A stretch of DNA of 64,000 nt. Source: Halopseudomonas litoralis. Lineage in GTDB: Bacteria; Pseudomonadota; Gammaproteobacteria; Pseudomonadales; Pseudomonadaceae. The DNA lies in assembly GCF_900105005.1 (NCBI RefSeq), contig NZ_LT629748.1, forward strand, positions 3,596,001 through 3,660,000. The letters run 5' to 3'. Numbering within the stretch: position 1 is the stretch's first letter; each line of letters begins with the position of its first letter. Positions 37,701 to 47,667 of this stretch are shown in pieces. The notes under the pieces were generated by a model that saw only the letters and a program-made list of their open reading frames with translations, ran no database searches and was not told the origin of the DNA. A program made the position numbers and the translations under genes.

Positions 37701-39032
37701 ATGCCACGGTTCCGCTACAAAGTCGTTGTCGATACCCTTGCCGCCGACATCCGCGCCGGCAAGCTCCCGCCCGGTGCTCAACTGCCAACCCACCGCGAGC
37801 TGGCGAAGCAGAAAGGAATTGCGCTGGTAACAGCCAGCCGCATTTACGCCGAACTCGAAAAAATGGGGCTGGTGAGCGGCGAGACAGGACGCGGCACTTT
37901 CGTTCGCGAGACGTCCCTGCCGCAAGGTCACGGCATCGACCAGCAGGATGTCGCCGCCGGGATGATCGATCTCAACTTCAACTACCCCTCCCTCCCCGGG
38001 CAGGCCGATCTCCTGCGCATGGCGCTTCGGCAACTAGCTCTGTCAGGTGACCTCGAGTCCCTCCTGCGCTATCAGCCCCATGGCGGCCGGATGCATGAGC
38101 GCGCAGCGGTGGCGCGCCACCTGGTGGATCGAGGCCTCGTCACCGAACCGACCCGCGTCCTGCTCGTAAATGGCGCTCAGCATGGCTTGACAGTGACTCT
38201 GATGGGGTTGTTCAGGCCGGGGGACATCATCGCTGCAGACTCATTGACCTATCCGGGTTTCAAGGTTCTAGCCAAGACCCTGCACCTTGAGCTTGTCGCA
38301 CTACCCTCCTCGGAAAGCGGCCCCGACCTCGGCGCTCTGGAACGTCTCTGCACGAGCAGGCCTGTACGTGCGATCTATACGATGCCGACCCTACATAACC
38401 CTCTTGGTTGGGTAATGCAGTTGAGCGAGCGAGAGCGCCTGGTATCCATCGCCAGAAAACATGACCTGATGATCATCGAGGATGCAGCCTATGCCTATCT
38501 GGTCGAGACCGCCCCGCCGCCTGTCACACAGCTGGCCCCGGAGCGCACGGTGTATGTCTCTGGGTTTTCGAAGAGCGTCGCGACGGGGCTACGGGTTGGC
38601 TTCGTCGCGGCTCCATCCCAGCTGATTGCAAGCCTGGAACGGGCGATTCGCTCCACCACCTGGAATACCCCCGGCATCCTCACCGCTATCATCACAGCGT
38701 GGCTGGATGACGGCACGGTTGCTAGGTTGGAAATAGAAAAGCGTCGGGATGCGCAGGCACGGCAAGCAATGGCGGCAGAAACGCTCAGTGACATTCGCTA
38801 CGTGAGCCATCCGTCTTCTTACTTCCTGTGGCTTCCCTTGGCTGAAGAAGCACGCGCCGATCGGATCACGATGGCGCTTATGCAGGAGCAGATATCCGTT
38901 TCTACGGCAGAGCCCTTCGCCATTTCGCTACATGTGCCCCACGCGATCCGGCTGGCACTCGGCTCGGTCGACATGCGGGCGTTGGAGTCCGCCCTGCAGC
39001 AGGTGGCGTCGGTTGTCGGCTTTCATTCGTGA
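37701..39032 (+). CDS. MocR-family (GntR-aminotransferase) regulator
   Basis: A 443-residue fusion: N-terminal GntR winged helix (YKVVVDTLAADIRAGKLPPGAQLPTHRELAKQKGIALVT...) and a fold-type I aminotransferase-like domain with TMPTLHNPLGWVM, VIEDAAYAYLVE-like IIEDAAYAYLVE, and the PLP lysine in YVSGFSKSVATGLRVGFV. PLP or an amino-compound adduct probably acts as the signal. Likely controls the divergent EamA exporter. Confidence 0.92.
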   Translation: MPRFRYKVVVDTLAADIRAGKLPPGAQLPTHRELAKQKGIALVTASRIYAELEKMGLVSGETGRGTFVRETSLPQGHGIDQQDVAAGMIDLNFNYPSLPGQADLLRMALRQLALSGDLESLLRYQPHGGRMHERAAVARHLVDRGLVTEPTRVLLVNGAQHGLTVTLMGLFRPGDIIAADSLTYPGFKVLAKTLHLELVALPSSESGPDLGALERLCTSRPVRAIYTMPTLHNPLGWVMQLSERERLVSIARKHDLMIIEDAAYAYLVETAPPPVTQLAPERTVYVSGFSKSVATGLRVGFVAAPSQLIASLERAIRSTTWNTPGILTAIITAWLDDGTVARLEIEKRRDAQARQAMAAETLSDIRYVSHPSSYFLWLPLAEEARADRITMALMQEQISVSTAEPFAISLHVPHAIRLALGSVDMRALESALQQVASVVGFHS

Positions 39033-39699
39033 CTTCCTAGCCAAACATGATCTATACGAATGACTGCTTCTGGCCGATTCCGGACGACGATGATCGACTG
39101 CGGTGACAGGCAGTTATTCGCACAGTGGCTCTAGCAGATCAATTACGCTCTCAAACCGAGGCTAGGTGGGCTAGTGACTCCCCTGACGTTTAAGCTCATA
39201 CGCGGTGGGTTGGCGTGGCAGACACCGGTAGGAATAAAGCAGTGCTGGGCATCGGGGGAGGTTCCAAAGCCGCCGTGATGGGTAGAATTCGCGACGGTTT
39301 CTGTCTGCCGATCACAGATAGGGCGGCTAGGTTGGTCATCCGACAAATATCTGCCCACCTTAACCTCCGTCGGCGGTCGGCCTTGTATAGGTGTGGATCG
39401 TGAGCAGTTTGTTTGAGTGGACGACCGCTGCAGTCGTCTATTTCAATGGTTTTGATGAATTACACCCTGATTATCCAAGGAGGTGTAATTGGCGCCCCAC
39501 TCCAACCGGAGTAGGTAGGTTCGTTTCGGTAGATGTCCACACTAACCACTTTCAGGGGTAGCTTCGGCTGTGATGGGTCGTTAGCAATCTTGACGAGAAT
39601 AGGGGTAAGAGATAAAAACGGCATAAGGGCGTGTATAACTGACAGATGTAGTCTCGGGCAGTATGTGGGTCTCATAAAAATCTTTTTTGGAGAGCAGCG
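39033..39699. other. Gene-poor region
   Basis: No convincing gene in 667 bp. A dyad with perfect 9-bp arms, AATTACACC (39458-39466) and GGTGTAATT (39482-39490), lies about 210 bp before the next gene start and may be an operator or hairpin. Confidence 0.4.
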
Positions 39700-39753
39700 A
39701 TGAAGATTCGTGGGCGTATCGAAGTTGAGACCGTCACCGATGTTTTGTGTGAT
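39700..39753 (+). pseudogene. Hypothetical gene, 5' fragment before IS3 copy B
   Basis: An ATG preceded by GGAGAGC begins KIRGRIEVETVTDVLCD and meets the IS at 39754. Joined to 41056 the frame continues as ELHYRQVLGRVLRRTSK. The original protein would be about 135 residues, of unknown family. Confidence 0.6.
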
Positions 39754-39802
39754 TGAATCGCACCGGGTTTCGTGGAGGCCTCAACTCTTGAGAGAATGAG
39801 GC

Positions 39803-40117
39803 ATGAAGAAATCTAATAGCTATTCCCCTGAAGTCCGTGAACGTGCTGTGCGCATGGTTCTGGAGAACCTGAAGGACTACCCCTCCGAATGGGCAGCCAT
39901 CGAATCCATTGCGCCCAAGATCGGCTGTGTCCCCCAGACGCTGCATGGCTGGATACGCACTGATATTGGCCACCGCCCCGGCCAGACGACCGAGGAACGA
40001 GAACGCATCAAGGCTCTGGAACGCGAGAACCGGGAACTGCGCAAAGCGAACGAGATTCTGCGCCTGGCCAGTGCGTATTTTGCCCAGGCGGAGCTCGACC
40101 GCCGCAACAAACCCTGA
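39803..40117 (+). CDS. IS3-family transposase OrfA, copy B
   Basis: 104 residues identical to copy A: helix-turn-helix and leucine-zipper region. The frame ends where the orfB frame, in the -1 register, takes over. Confidence 0.94.
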   Translation: MKKSNSYSPEVRERAVRMVLENLKDYPSEWAAIESIAPKIGCVPQTLHGWIRTDIGHRPGQTTEERERIKALERENRELRKANEILRLASAYFAQAELDRRNKP

Positions 40118-40200
40118 ACGCCTTCGTTGACGAGTACCGTGACCGCTACGGAGTCGAGTCGATCTGTCGGGTAATCCAGATCGCTCCGTCCGGTTATTAC

Positions 40201-41016
40201 GTGCATGCAGCCAAAGCCCGTCAACCCGAACTGCGAAGCGCTCGTGCCAAACAGGACGAGCTGTTGAGCGATAAAATCCAGCGAGTCTGGGATGACAATA
40301 TGCAGTGCTATGGCGTCGTGAAAGTCTGGAAGCAACTCAAGCGTGAGGGCATTGATATTGCTCGCTGCACGGTACAGCGGCTGATGCGTCAACTGGGCCT
40401 GCAGGGCGTTCGTCGCGGTCATGTGATCCGCACCACCATCCCGAATGAGAACGCGATTTGTCCGCTGGATAGGGTCCAACGCCAGTTCCATGCGGATCGA
40501 CCCAATCAGCTATGGGTGTCCGACTTTACTTATGTTTCAACGTGGCAAGGCTGGCTCTACGTCGCCTTCGTGGTCGATGTATTTGCCCGGCGTATCGTTG
40601 GCTGGCGGGTGAGCAACAGCATGCGAACAGACTTCGTTCTGGATGCCCTGGAGCAAGCGCTGCACGCTCGACAGCCGAGCCGCATGGACGGCCTGATACA
40701 CCATAGCGACAGGGGTAGCCAATACGTCTCCATCCGATACACCGAGCGTCTCGCTGAGGCCGGCATAGAGCCCTCTGTAGGCAGCAAAGGCGATAGCTAT
40801 GACAACGCTTTGGCTGAAACCATCAACGGGTTATACAAAGCGGAGCTGATCTATCGGCAATCCTGGCGTAGTCGCGAAGCCGTGGAAATCGCCACTTTGA
40901 AATGGGTTCACTGGTACAACCACCAGCGGTTGCTGAGCTCGATTGGGTATATACCCCCGGCAGAAGCTGAGGCAAACTTCTACCAGCAACAATCCGGTCA
41001 GACCATGGCGGCCTGA
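40201..41016 (+). CDS. IS3-family transposase OrfB, copy B
   Basis: 271 residues from a GTG at 40201, identical to copy A. The same frame is open from about 40105, so the natural product is probably the OrfAB fusion made by -1 frameshifting near the orfA stop. DDE motifs are intact. Confidence 0.94.
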   Translation: MHAAKARQPELRSARAKQDELLSDKIQRVWDDNMQCYGVVKVWKQLKREGIDIARCTVQRLMRQLGLQGVRRGHVIRTTIPNENAICPLDRVQRQFHADRPNQLWVSDFTYVSTWQGWLYVAFVVDVFARRIVGWRVSNSMRTDFVLDALEQALHARQPSRMDGLIHHSDRGSQYVSIRYTERLAEAGIEPSVGSKGDSYDNALAETINGLYKAELIYRQSWRSREAVEIATLKWVHWYNHQRLLSSIGYIPPAEAEANFYQQQSGQTMAA

Positions 41017-41055
41017 CTTAAACGAAATGGCCTCCATAAAACCCGGTACGATTCA

Positions 41056-41409
41056 GAGCTTCATTACCGGCAGGTGTTGGGGAGAGTCCTCAGAAGAACG
41101 TCTAAGATCGATGAGCAGGCTTGGCTATTCATGCTGGCTGAACCGACCTTGCGGAGCTATGCAGAGCGGATAGCAGAAGATCTGCCGGACGACCTCGCGG
41201 TTTTGAATCAGCTGCAGCTGAAGGCCACTTCAATCGAAGTGCCTTCAGCGCTTGATACAAATGTCAGCGAGGCGGAAGAGAAGGCAAACCGCAAGCTCAA
41301 CTCGTCAGATTGCAAGCTTGGTTTCGAGCTGGTTGCTGCTTCAGAGGGGCCTACCTATCAAATCAGTTTTTCACGGCATTACCGAGAGCAATTATTGGCT
41401 TGTTTTTGA
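41056..41409 (+). pseudogene. Hypothetical gene, 3' fragment after IS3 copy B
   Basis: The frame in phase with 39700-39753 reads LHYRQVLGRVLRRTSKIDEQAWLFMLAEPTLRSYAERIAEDLPDDLAVLNQL and ends at 41409. An ATG-like start inside (41074) could give 111 residues but lacks a good ribosome site. Family not recognised. Confidence 0.6.
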
Positions 41410-41484
41410 GCGTCATGGTCGTATACGTACGCTGGAGCGGGTATGCTGAATGGAAGCCTTTCGAGCTAGGATGAGGACGGCGTG

Positions 41485-41745
41485 ATGACGACACCTTATG
41501 AGCGTAAGCAGAGCTTGATACAGGCCTATGAGTTTTTACAGGAGTTGTCCAAGGATATGGACATTCCTGAGTCAACACGACGCCAGGCTAAAGCTCTGTT
41601 GAGGCATTATCCCACGGCTCAAGATATAGAACTGGAAGGTCAGCTGCAGCAGCGCTGCAGCGAAGAGCTGGCTTTAGTGGCAGATAAGCATGGGCCATTG
41701 CATCCAATTCTGGTCAGCAGGATAGCGTTTGGATCCATGCTTTGA
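41485..41745 (+). CDS. BPSL0761-family small protein
   Basis: An 86-residue protein: MTTPYERKQSLIQAYEFLQELSKD, then ARALLRHYP-like AKALLRHYPTAQDIEL, and a conserved GPLHPIL near the end. This pattern is known from the BPSL0761 family of small accessory proteins of unknown function. The ATG at 41485 is favoured over a GTG at 41482. Confidence 0.75.
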   Translation: MTTPYERKQSLIQAYEFLQELSKDMDIPESTRRQAKALLRHYPTAQDIELEGQLQQRCSEELALVADKHGPLHPILVSRIAFGSML

Positions 41746-41981
41746 GATGGGGCGTGCTTTCAGGAGTACGTAGGCATTCAAAGATTCGTAGGTGCTCGTC
41801 AGGGTTAACTCGCCATGCTCATTAATTTTGAGGTTGGCCGGGCCTTAGCAAATTCTTGTTTGGCTGCGTTGCGGTTCCAAGACGCGGTACGCCGGTGATC
41901 TTATGGGACGCCATTGCCCCCAGTTACACTTTTATTGGCTTAGCGGGCAGTCAAGCACTCAAGTACCTCTAGCCTCCTAGA

Positions 41982-42464
41982 CTAGATATATCTCATCCTC
42001 TCGGTCTGTAGGCGGCATAGCATGAATATAGGCTTGACTGTCCTCCTAAACCTTGAACGCACCTCCCCAAGACCTGTTGGCGAAAACGTTGCACTGCCGT
42101 GAACGGCAAAGCTTTCGTCACCTGAATCAAGGTGAAAAATATTCTGGCCAGGCTGACGGAACAGACTGGCTTTTACGCTGGCCTTATCCGTCAGCCATTG
42201 CGAAAATTCCGCCGCAATGCGTTTTTGCTGCAACTGGTTCAGCAATCGCACCTCGCCTTCAGATCCGATTAGGGTCTGTAGGGTTGGTACTTCCCATTCG
42301 GTTAGCAGAAGCTTGGCTGACTGTAATTTCTTTAGCTCTTGCTTGAGGCTGGCAAAACCATACAGGGTGAACAGGCTGGACAGAACGGACAGCTTGGCCT
42401 CATCGGAAAAGTATTTTTTTAGCTCGTTCCCAACGTGACCGCTGGTTTTGTTATCTAGTAGCAC
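41982..42464 (-). pseudogene. N-terminal fragment of a helicase with PLD-like domain
   Basis: From a GTG at 42464 the frame reads LLDNKTSGHVGNELKKYFSDEAKLSVLSSLFTLYGFASLKQEL and later FAVHGSATFSPTGLGE, which resembles the N-terminal phospholipase-D-like region of large SNF2-type helicases found in defence loci. It ends after about 140 residues in unrelated codons, so roughly 85 percent of the protein is missing. No helicase motifs remain. Confidence 0.6.
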
Positions 42465-42588
42465 CTCAAGTATCCCTATTACAGCTTGTTATTTTGAGTA
42501 TCCATCTATCAATGTCCTCACGTTTGAATTGGCTGTTGGCATAATTATGCGTAACTCCAGTACAAAAGGGCCTTAAAGAGGTCATTGG

Positions 42589-43041
42589 TTATAGTTTTGG
42601 CGACCCGGAGAGATACCTAACATTGCTCTCCGGCAGCTGCGCTCGGAGGCGATGGTTCTCCAGTGTAAGGTCAAGAATTCGTGCTTGGAAATCGAGCAAC
42701 TGGCCCAGCGCTTTGTCACGCTGCTCCTCAAGTGCCTCAACCTTTTCCTTCAGATCACGGTTTCTTGACCTTTGTGCAAGCATCATCTGTCTAGGCGACT
42801 TCGTGGTCGCCTCGTCCTTATGTACTTCGATCCAGGCCTGTATGTCTGCAACCAGTTCTGGAAAGCGTGCTCTGCGAAGGGCAGAAGGGTCTACGCCGGC
42901 TTCTTTGGCGACATTGTTCTGACTGAGGGGTGTTCCTTTTGGCAGAATGTCTGGCTTACCCGCCTTGAGGCGTTCAAAGGCGTCCCTGAATTTCAGCTCT
43001 GCTTTGCTGATTTTTCTTGCTTCAACTGTTTGTGATGACAT
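42589..43041 (-). CDS. Coiled-coil accessory protein of recombinase operon (GmtX/TnpC-like)
   Basis: A 150-residue protein: an N-terminal DNA-binding-like segment (KGTPLSQNNVAKEAGVDPSALRRARFPELV) and a long coiled coil (RNRDLKEKVEALEEQRDKALGQLLDFQARILDLTLENHRLRAQL). Last gene of the recombinase operon. Its start overlaps the end of the 677-residue recombinase. Size and position match the third small protein of Tn554-type (TnpC) or Gamma-Mobile-Trio (GmtX) sets. Family naming is inference. Confidence 0.6.
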   Translation of the reverse strand: MSSQTVEARKISKAELKFRDAFERLKAGKPDILPKGTPLSQNNVAKEAGVDPSALRRARFPELVADIQAWIEVHKDEATTKSPRQMMLAQRSRNRDLKEKVEALEEQRDKALGQLLDFQARILDLTLENHRLRAQLPESNVRYLSGSPKL

Positions 43042-45055
43042 TGATAGCTCGCTCTGCGGATTCTAACTGCGCCTGCAATGACTCATGTAAAGGAGAATCT
43101 AGCGTTGCATCAAGGAGTTGAATAGTAACAACGTCTCTGAGCTGCTTTATCGCTGGCAGTTTAGCTATATCCAGAAAAGCCGACGGGCAAGGACTGTTAC
43201 CTCCAAACCCCATGCAGGAACTAATGTTGCTAATCCCACCAAGAGGACAAGGGGGGCCTGAGTTTGCGCAACCTCCGAGAAATGTCTGCCGGTAGCTTAT
43301 ACGTCCGCTTTTTGCCGCTTTGAGCAATTGGTTGTGGTCTTTTTCTGAGATTTCAGAAAGCATTTGCTGCTTACGCTTCTCTCCGTGCGGTGATACGTAT
43401 TGATCCGATTGCAGCGCTTTGAATTCCCTAACCATTGATTGGTACATCTCACGCAAGTAGTAGGCACGAGCCTCGTCGTTTAATGGCTCTTTGAGTCGGT
43501 AGTAGTTTTTTCCGTAATACTGGCTCATTGCGCGAGAAGCATGTTTCAGTTGATATTGAACCGCCGATTCGGTGACCAAGCCACTTGCGAGCATATTGAC
43601 AGCGCCGGTTCTACGTAACTGATGCCACGCCAGTGGCCAGAGCTTGCCTACCGTAAATTTCTCCGGGTCGAGGCCGAATGTCATCCTGTTTGCCATTTCA
43701 AGATCAGACTCGGTAATCGTAAGCTCGTTGGCATCAAAGAGTTTGGGCCAGATGTTCCATATGTCCCCATAGGACCGCGTTTTTTTGAACTTTTTGGTTG
43801 TCTGAGATAGCGGCGCCTTGGGACTCCATGGCTCATGTGGCAACGATTGGAGAATCGGGTTTTCAATATCTTCCTTTGACAGCTGTATGTAAGGGTTCTT
43901 TTTGGCGGCTGTCAATCTTAGCTTCGCAACCGCCCTCATGGCTTTCACAGCAAGTTCGGTCGTAGGCGAGACAATCCAACGTGCATCATCGTCCTCAATG
44001 GTTTTGGTTGTAACGCCTTTAAGTGTATAAATGTCATCACCTAATTGATCACGCTCAACTTCGTAGCAATTAGCACGAAGTCTAGCCCCTTCACCTACTC
44101 GCATTAACGAGAAATTAAGTAAATAGGCCAAGCCAACATTGCTTATCAGAGTTAGATAGGAAGAAAGTGCGCCTACCCCGGCCTGTTCGGTTAATTTTAC
44201 CCAGCGGTCTAAGAGGTCTGATATGCCGAATTTCTTAGCAATTTCCAGAAAAGAACCGTAAAACACCATACCAGAACGTCTTTCCCCTTTGACACGGGAC
44301 TTGAGGAACGGCGCATCACCGCCAAGCCCACCGAATGCGTAGGATAAATCGCCCCCGGCATTCTGAGCGTATGTAGATAAGCAAAACTCATAACAGGACT
44401 CGACTTTATCTTGATAGAGCCGAAAATCGTCAAGGCATTCACGGAGTCGTGATACTTGGTAAGACCAAATTCTGGTAGGAATATAGGCTGTTTGGGTAGA
44501 ATCAACGGTTGCAAGCTCACTGTTGAGCAGTTGCATTCCGCTCTCATCGAGTATAATAAAACCCAAACTATCTTTTGCTATAAGCAACGAATGAAGGCAT
44601 GCAATTAAGCGATCTGACCGCTGCTTGTAATAGCTTGATAGGGACTCGATTACCTTTGGATATTTATGAAGATCTGTAACCAAGACGCCGGCGTCAGTGC
44701 AAGCAACAAACAGGGGTTTTAGCGTTTCAAACTTATATACCAATGCCTTAGCAGAACGTATCGCAGACTCCCCCCAAAGCCACCATGCGACGACTTGACG
44801 TAAGAAAAAAGCGTTCTGGTGGCTGACCTTTCTTCCTTGACCAGGGCCGTCTCCGAAGTAAATCGTGAGTGTCTGTTCAGACCAAGGTGAAAGATCCCAC
44901 CTCACGTCGCCATAGCGCGATACCACATTACCATAGGTATCTATAACAACAGGAAAATCATTAGTTGGCGGCCAGGTGTCAGGCTTGAAATTTAAGGCAT
45001 CTGTCTTGGTTAATAGGGAGTCAATCTGTAGTCCTGGGAAGTACGCCAAGTTCAT
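43022..45055 (-). CDS. Large tyrosine recombinase (GmtZ/VPA1269-like)
   Basis: A 677-residue protein from the ATG at 45055, which overlaps the upstream stop (ATGA). A catalytic block near residues 530-585 reads WHQLRRTGAVNMLASGLVTESAVQYQLKHASRAMSQYYGKNYYRL, with His-x-x-Arg, His and the likely nucleophile Tyr, plus an upstream Arg in LMRVGEGARLR. A C-terminal cluster of Cys (GGCANSGPPCPLGG, SSCMGFGGNSPCPS) may bind zinc. It resembles the large integrase of Gamma-Mobile-Trio sets, but I cannot verify the family. Confidence 0.65.
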   Translation of the reverse strand: MNLAYFPGLQIDSLLTKTDALNFKPDTWPPTNDFPVVIDTYGNVVSRYGDVRWDLSPWSEQTLTIYFGDGPGQGRKVSHQNAFFLRQVVAWWLWGESAIRSAKALVYKFETLKPLFVACTDAGVLVTDLHKYPKVIESLSSYYKQRSDRLIACLHSLLIAKDSLGFIILDESGMQLLNSELATVDSTQTAYIPTRIWSYQVSRLRECLDDFRLYQDKVESCYEFCLSTYAQNAGGDLSYAFGGLGGDAPFLKSRVKGERRSGMVFYGSFLEIAKKFGISDLLDRWVKLTEQAGVGALSSYLTLISNVGLAYLLNFSLMRVGEGARLRANCYEVERDQLGDDIYTLKGVTTKTIEDDDARWIVSPTTELAVKAMRAVAKLRLTAAKKNPYIQLSKEDIENPILQSLPHEPWSPKAPLSQTTKKFKKTRSYGDIWNIWPKLFDANELTITESDLEMANRMTFGLDPEKFTVGKLWPLAWHQLRRTGAVNMLASGLVTESAVQYQLKHASRAMSQYYGKNYYRLKEPLNDEARAYYLREMYQSMVREFKALQSDQYVSPHGEKRKQQMLSEISEKDHNQLLKAAKSGRISYRQTFLGGCANSGPPCPLGGISNISSCMGFGGNSPCPSAFLDIAKLPAIKQLRDVVTIQLLDATLDSPLHESLQAQLESAERAINVITNS

Positions 45056-46782
45056 ACGATCACCTCCAATAGCTGAATATGCCCGTTCCAGGAGGGGTGA
45101 TAACGACCAGAACGAACGAAATCCCTGGAGTCTTTTACCCACGTCGCTCGTATCTCGCTACCTGATGCTATGGCATCCAGCTTCTGGTTGATTCGGTTAA
45201 TTAGATGATATGCCGGATGAGCCTCCTGCTTGGTTGAAGGCTTGTACAGATTTGTTTCCAAGCTCTTTATCTTCGCGTGAGATGCAAGCTTCCAGCAATA
45301 ATCAAAACTCATAATGTCTCTGTGTTTAGCGCAGAAAAGGCAGCCTTCAGGGCTAATGCAATCAGGCTTCGGTGCCTCTCTGGCTGTATCAGAAATTAGT
45401 TCTGGAGTATTTTTTTCATCTACGCATATACCTGGCCCCGGCGGCGAATAGGCCGGATCTGTTGCTTTATGAAAGTTTAATATTTCAGACGCCGCTGACT
45501 GATGGTGTGGTCTTTCATAATCGCGAAGAAGGACTTCTTTGCCATGGGCCACTTGCTCTGCTGTCAAGCCGACATCACGGCTTCTCCTCAGTAGCCAATT
45601 TACTCTTGTTTTTCTTAATTCCTGTGGACCAAAAACCTGAATGTCAATTTTTTTGAATGCTTTTCTTAAAGTATTGCAACCGACTTTTGAATCTCTCGCT
45701 CTAATCATACCCCGACTTTGCAGGGGGAATAGACGAGCATCATGTTCAGAGAAACCTATCTCATCGAGCCACCGCAGATACTTTTCTAAATGCTCTTTGT
45801 ATGACCTATAACATCGGAAAACAGCTTCTCCACTGCGCCTGCCTTTATATACACGAAAAACTTCAAGATCATCCCCATTAGACTTCCAGCGGTAACTTTC
45901 CTTCTCAAGCATTGATGCTTGCGCTAAATTCATGGATGTTTGGGCAATAAATATTAAAAGCTCCGCCTCGATTCTTAGATTTAAGATCGCCGATCTTTTA
46001 TGCACATCAAAAATATTTTCATCGTCTGCTAACGGAGCACGTGCTTTTTTAGCACTCCGCCTAGCCGCATTATCTTCTATAGATTCAACGTCCAGGGCCG
46101 GATTGATCAAGTTACCTGCGACGGTGAATATTTTACTGTTTTCAAGTTCTATAGTAATAGGAAGAGAGCCCCGGACTGTTGCAAGATCCAGTGCGTCGCA
46201 TACTATTTTTAAAGCACGGCCAAACTCATATGTTTGGGTGAGATTCTGCTTGTCAGCATTGGTGCTCAGTACTTTCTTTTTAGATCGTGGTTTTCTCACC
46301 CTTGTCTGCATCAAGAGGTTTCCGCCGGGGTTAGTTCCTGACAGCCGCAACGCCCTTGCAATGAGGTTTGCTAATTTTGAGGTCTGCCTATAGGCATAGA
46401 TTTCCGACACTTCCTTTTTTATTTTTGACCTGTATATCTGATATTCCGACCACTCCTTAAAAGTATCGATCAAAGCATTCTGATGTATAGGGAATGAGTT
46501 TTTGTCGGACCATGCAAAAAACCGCCAAAGCACCTCCAGACTTGATTCGATAAGTGCCCGCGAGCGGCCCTGACTTATCATGGTCGAAATAGCCTCATGG
46601 AATACACATACAACTTGAGCACGCGCAGCATCTGGCTCACAAATTAAATCCTCACCGATACTTTTGATCGCCTGTTTTCTCCGCATACTTGCGCTGTCAC
46701 GATGCAGAAGTATTCTGAGATCCCATGGAGTTTGGTGAGTCCCTACGGCTAAACCTGGAAAAGTAAGGTCTAATTCATGCAT
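45052..46782 (-). CDS. Tyrosine recombinase-like protein, middle gene
   Basis: A 576-residue protein from the ATG at 46782, overlapping the end of the preceding recombinase gene. The C-terminal third has FGPQELRKTRVNWLLRRSRDVGLTAEQVAHGKEVLLRDYERP, a tyrosine-recombinase-like Arg-His-Tyr pattern, followed by a Cys-rich tail (DCISPEGCLFCAKHRD). It is comparable to TnpB of Tn554 in size. Second of four coupled genes. Confidence 0.65.
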   Translation of the reverse strand: MHELDLTFPGLAVGTHQTPWDLRILLHRDSASMRRKQAIKSIGEDLICEPDAARAQVVCVFHEAISTMISQGRSRALIESSLEVLWRFFAWSDKNSFPIHQNALIDTFKEWSEYQIYRSKIKKEVSEIYAYRQTSKLANLIARALRLSGTNPGGNLLMQTRVRKPRSKKKVLSTNADKQNLTQTYEFGRALKIVCDALDLATVRGSLPITIELENSKIFTVAGNLINPALDVESIEDNAARRSAKKARAPLADDENIFDVHKRSAILNLRIEAELLIFIAQTSMNLAQASMLEKESYRWKSNGDDLEVFRVYKGRRSGEAVFRCYRSYKEHLEKYLRWLDEIGFSEHDARLFPLQSRGMIRARDSKVGCNTLRKAFKKIDIQVFGPQELRKTRVNWLLRRSRDVGLTAEQVAHGKEVLLRDYERPHHQSAASEILNFHKATDPAYSPPGPGICVDEKNTPELISDTAREAPKPDCISPEGCLFCAKHRDIMSFDYCWKLASHAKIKSLETNLYKPSTKQEAHPAYHLINRINQKLDAIASGSEIRATWVKDSRDFVRSGRYHPSWNGHIQLLEVIV

Positions 46783-47107
46783 GACTATTTCCTTTAGCCA
46801 GCCCCATAAAGACCTCTGAGAAGGCATCTGCTGCCTCTGCCATTGCTTTATTAGTCTCAATGAACTTTATGTACTTCATTGTTGTGCTTTCATCTTGATG
46901 CAAGCAGGCTTCTTTTACGAACTGGATGGCATCACCTACCGGCATGAACTTCAGTGCCACACGCATGAGTTCAGTTGCAAAAGTGGCGCGCGTTCTGTGG
47001 AAGTGAAATCCTCGCATAACTTTCATCCCAGCCTTTTTGCCAGCGGATCGAAGGCGAGACATCTCTACATTCACTGCGCGGCTATCATCTCCGTTATAAG
47101 GGTTACC
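46775..47107 (-). pseudogene. Tyrosine recombinase (GmtY/TnpA-like), 3' part after IS insertion
   Basis: Carries GNPYNGDDSRAVNVEM, then the catalytic RGFHFHRTRATFATELM (His-x-x-Arg), ACLHQDESTTMKYIKFI (His and Tyr). It joins in frame to the 5' part at 48762-49718 when the IS is removed with one GTAGC. Without the IS the protein is about 429 residues. Confidence 0.85.
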
Positions 47108-47178
47108 GTAGCCCCCTCAGTCACAATAGATGTCCGCTCGTTTACCATTGATACTTGAGGGGCGGACGGATTTATTCA

Positions 47179-47667
47179 GTGCCCAGTTACAACCCGGAAT
47201 TCAAAGAGCAGACCGTCAGAAAGATGATGCCGCCCTATAATCAGAGTGTTGCCCATCTGAGCCGAGAGATCGGTGTTTCGGAGCCAACGCTGTATGCTTG
47301 GAAAAAGCAGTTTCAGACCAGAGGATTTGTTGTGCCAGCCAAACCGTCCAGCCCGGATCGTTGGGATGCCCGTGCCAAGCTGGCAGCGGTCATCCAGACC
47401 GCCTCCATGAATGAGGCCGAACGCTCGACCTATTGTCGTGAGCATGGTCTGTACCCAGAGCAGCTGGAGGCCTGGAAGGAGGCCTTCGAGGGTATGGATG
47501 CTGGCGGCCATCCGGCTGACAAGGCGCAGCTGACAGCAGAGCGCAAGAAGAGCCGTAAGCTTGAAAAAGAACTGCTGCGCAAGGAGCGTGCCCTGGCGGA
47601 GGTGGCTGCCTTGCTGACCCTGTCAAAAAAAGCCCAGGCCATCTGGGGCACCAGCGAGGACGATTGA
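47179..47667 (+). CDS. IS3-family transposase OrfA (long type)
   Basis: A 162-residue protein from the GTG at 47179. Helix-turn-helix YNPEFKEQTVRKMMPPYNQSVAHLSREIGVSEPTLYAWKKQF, then an acidic segment and a helical zipper (AERKKSRKLEKELLRKERALAEVAALL). Its end overlaps the start of orfB by 4 bases. Confidence 0.9.
   Translation: MPSYNPEFKEQTVRKMMPPYNQSVAHLSREIGVSEPTLYAWKKQFQTRGFVVPAKPSSPDRWDARAKLAAVIQTASMNEAERSTYCREHGLYPEQLEAWKEAFEGMDAGGHPADKAQLTAERKKSRKLEKELLRKERALAEVAALLTLSKKAQAIWGTSEDD

Larger units (their letters stand above)
39754..41055 (+). mobile_element. IS3-family element, copy B (plus orientation)
   Basis: 1302 bp, same termini and content as copy A at 30887-32188 but inverted. 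The flanks are GAT and GAG, a one-base-imperfect 3-bp duplication or none. It interrupts a small gene at 39700-41409. Confidence 0.9.
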
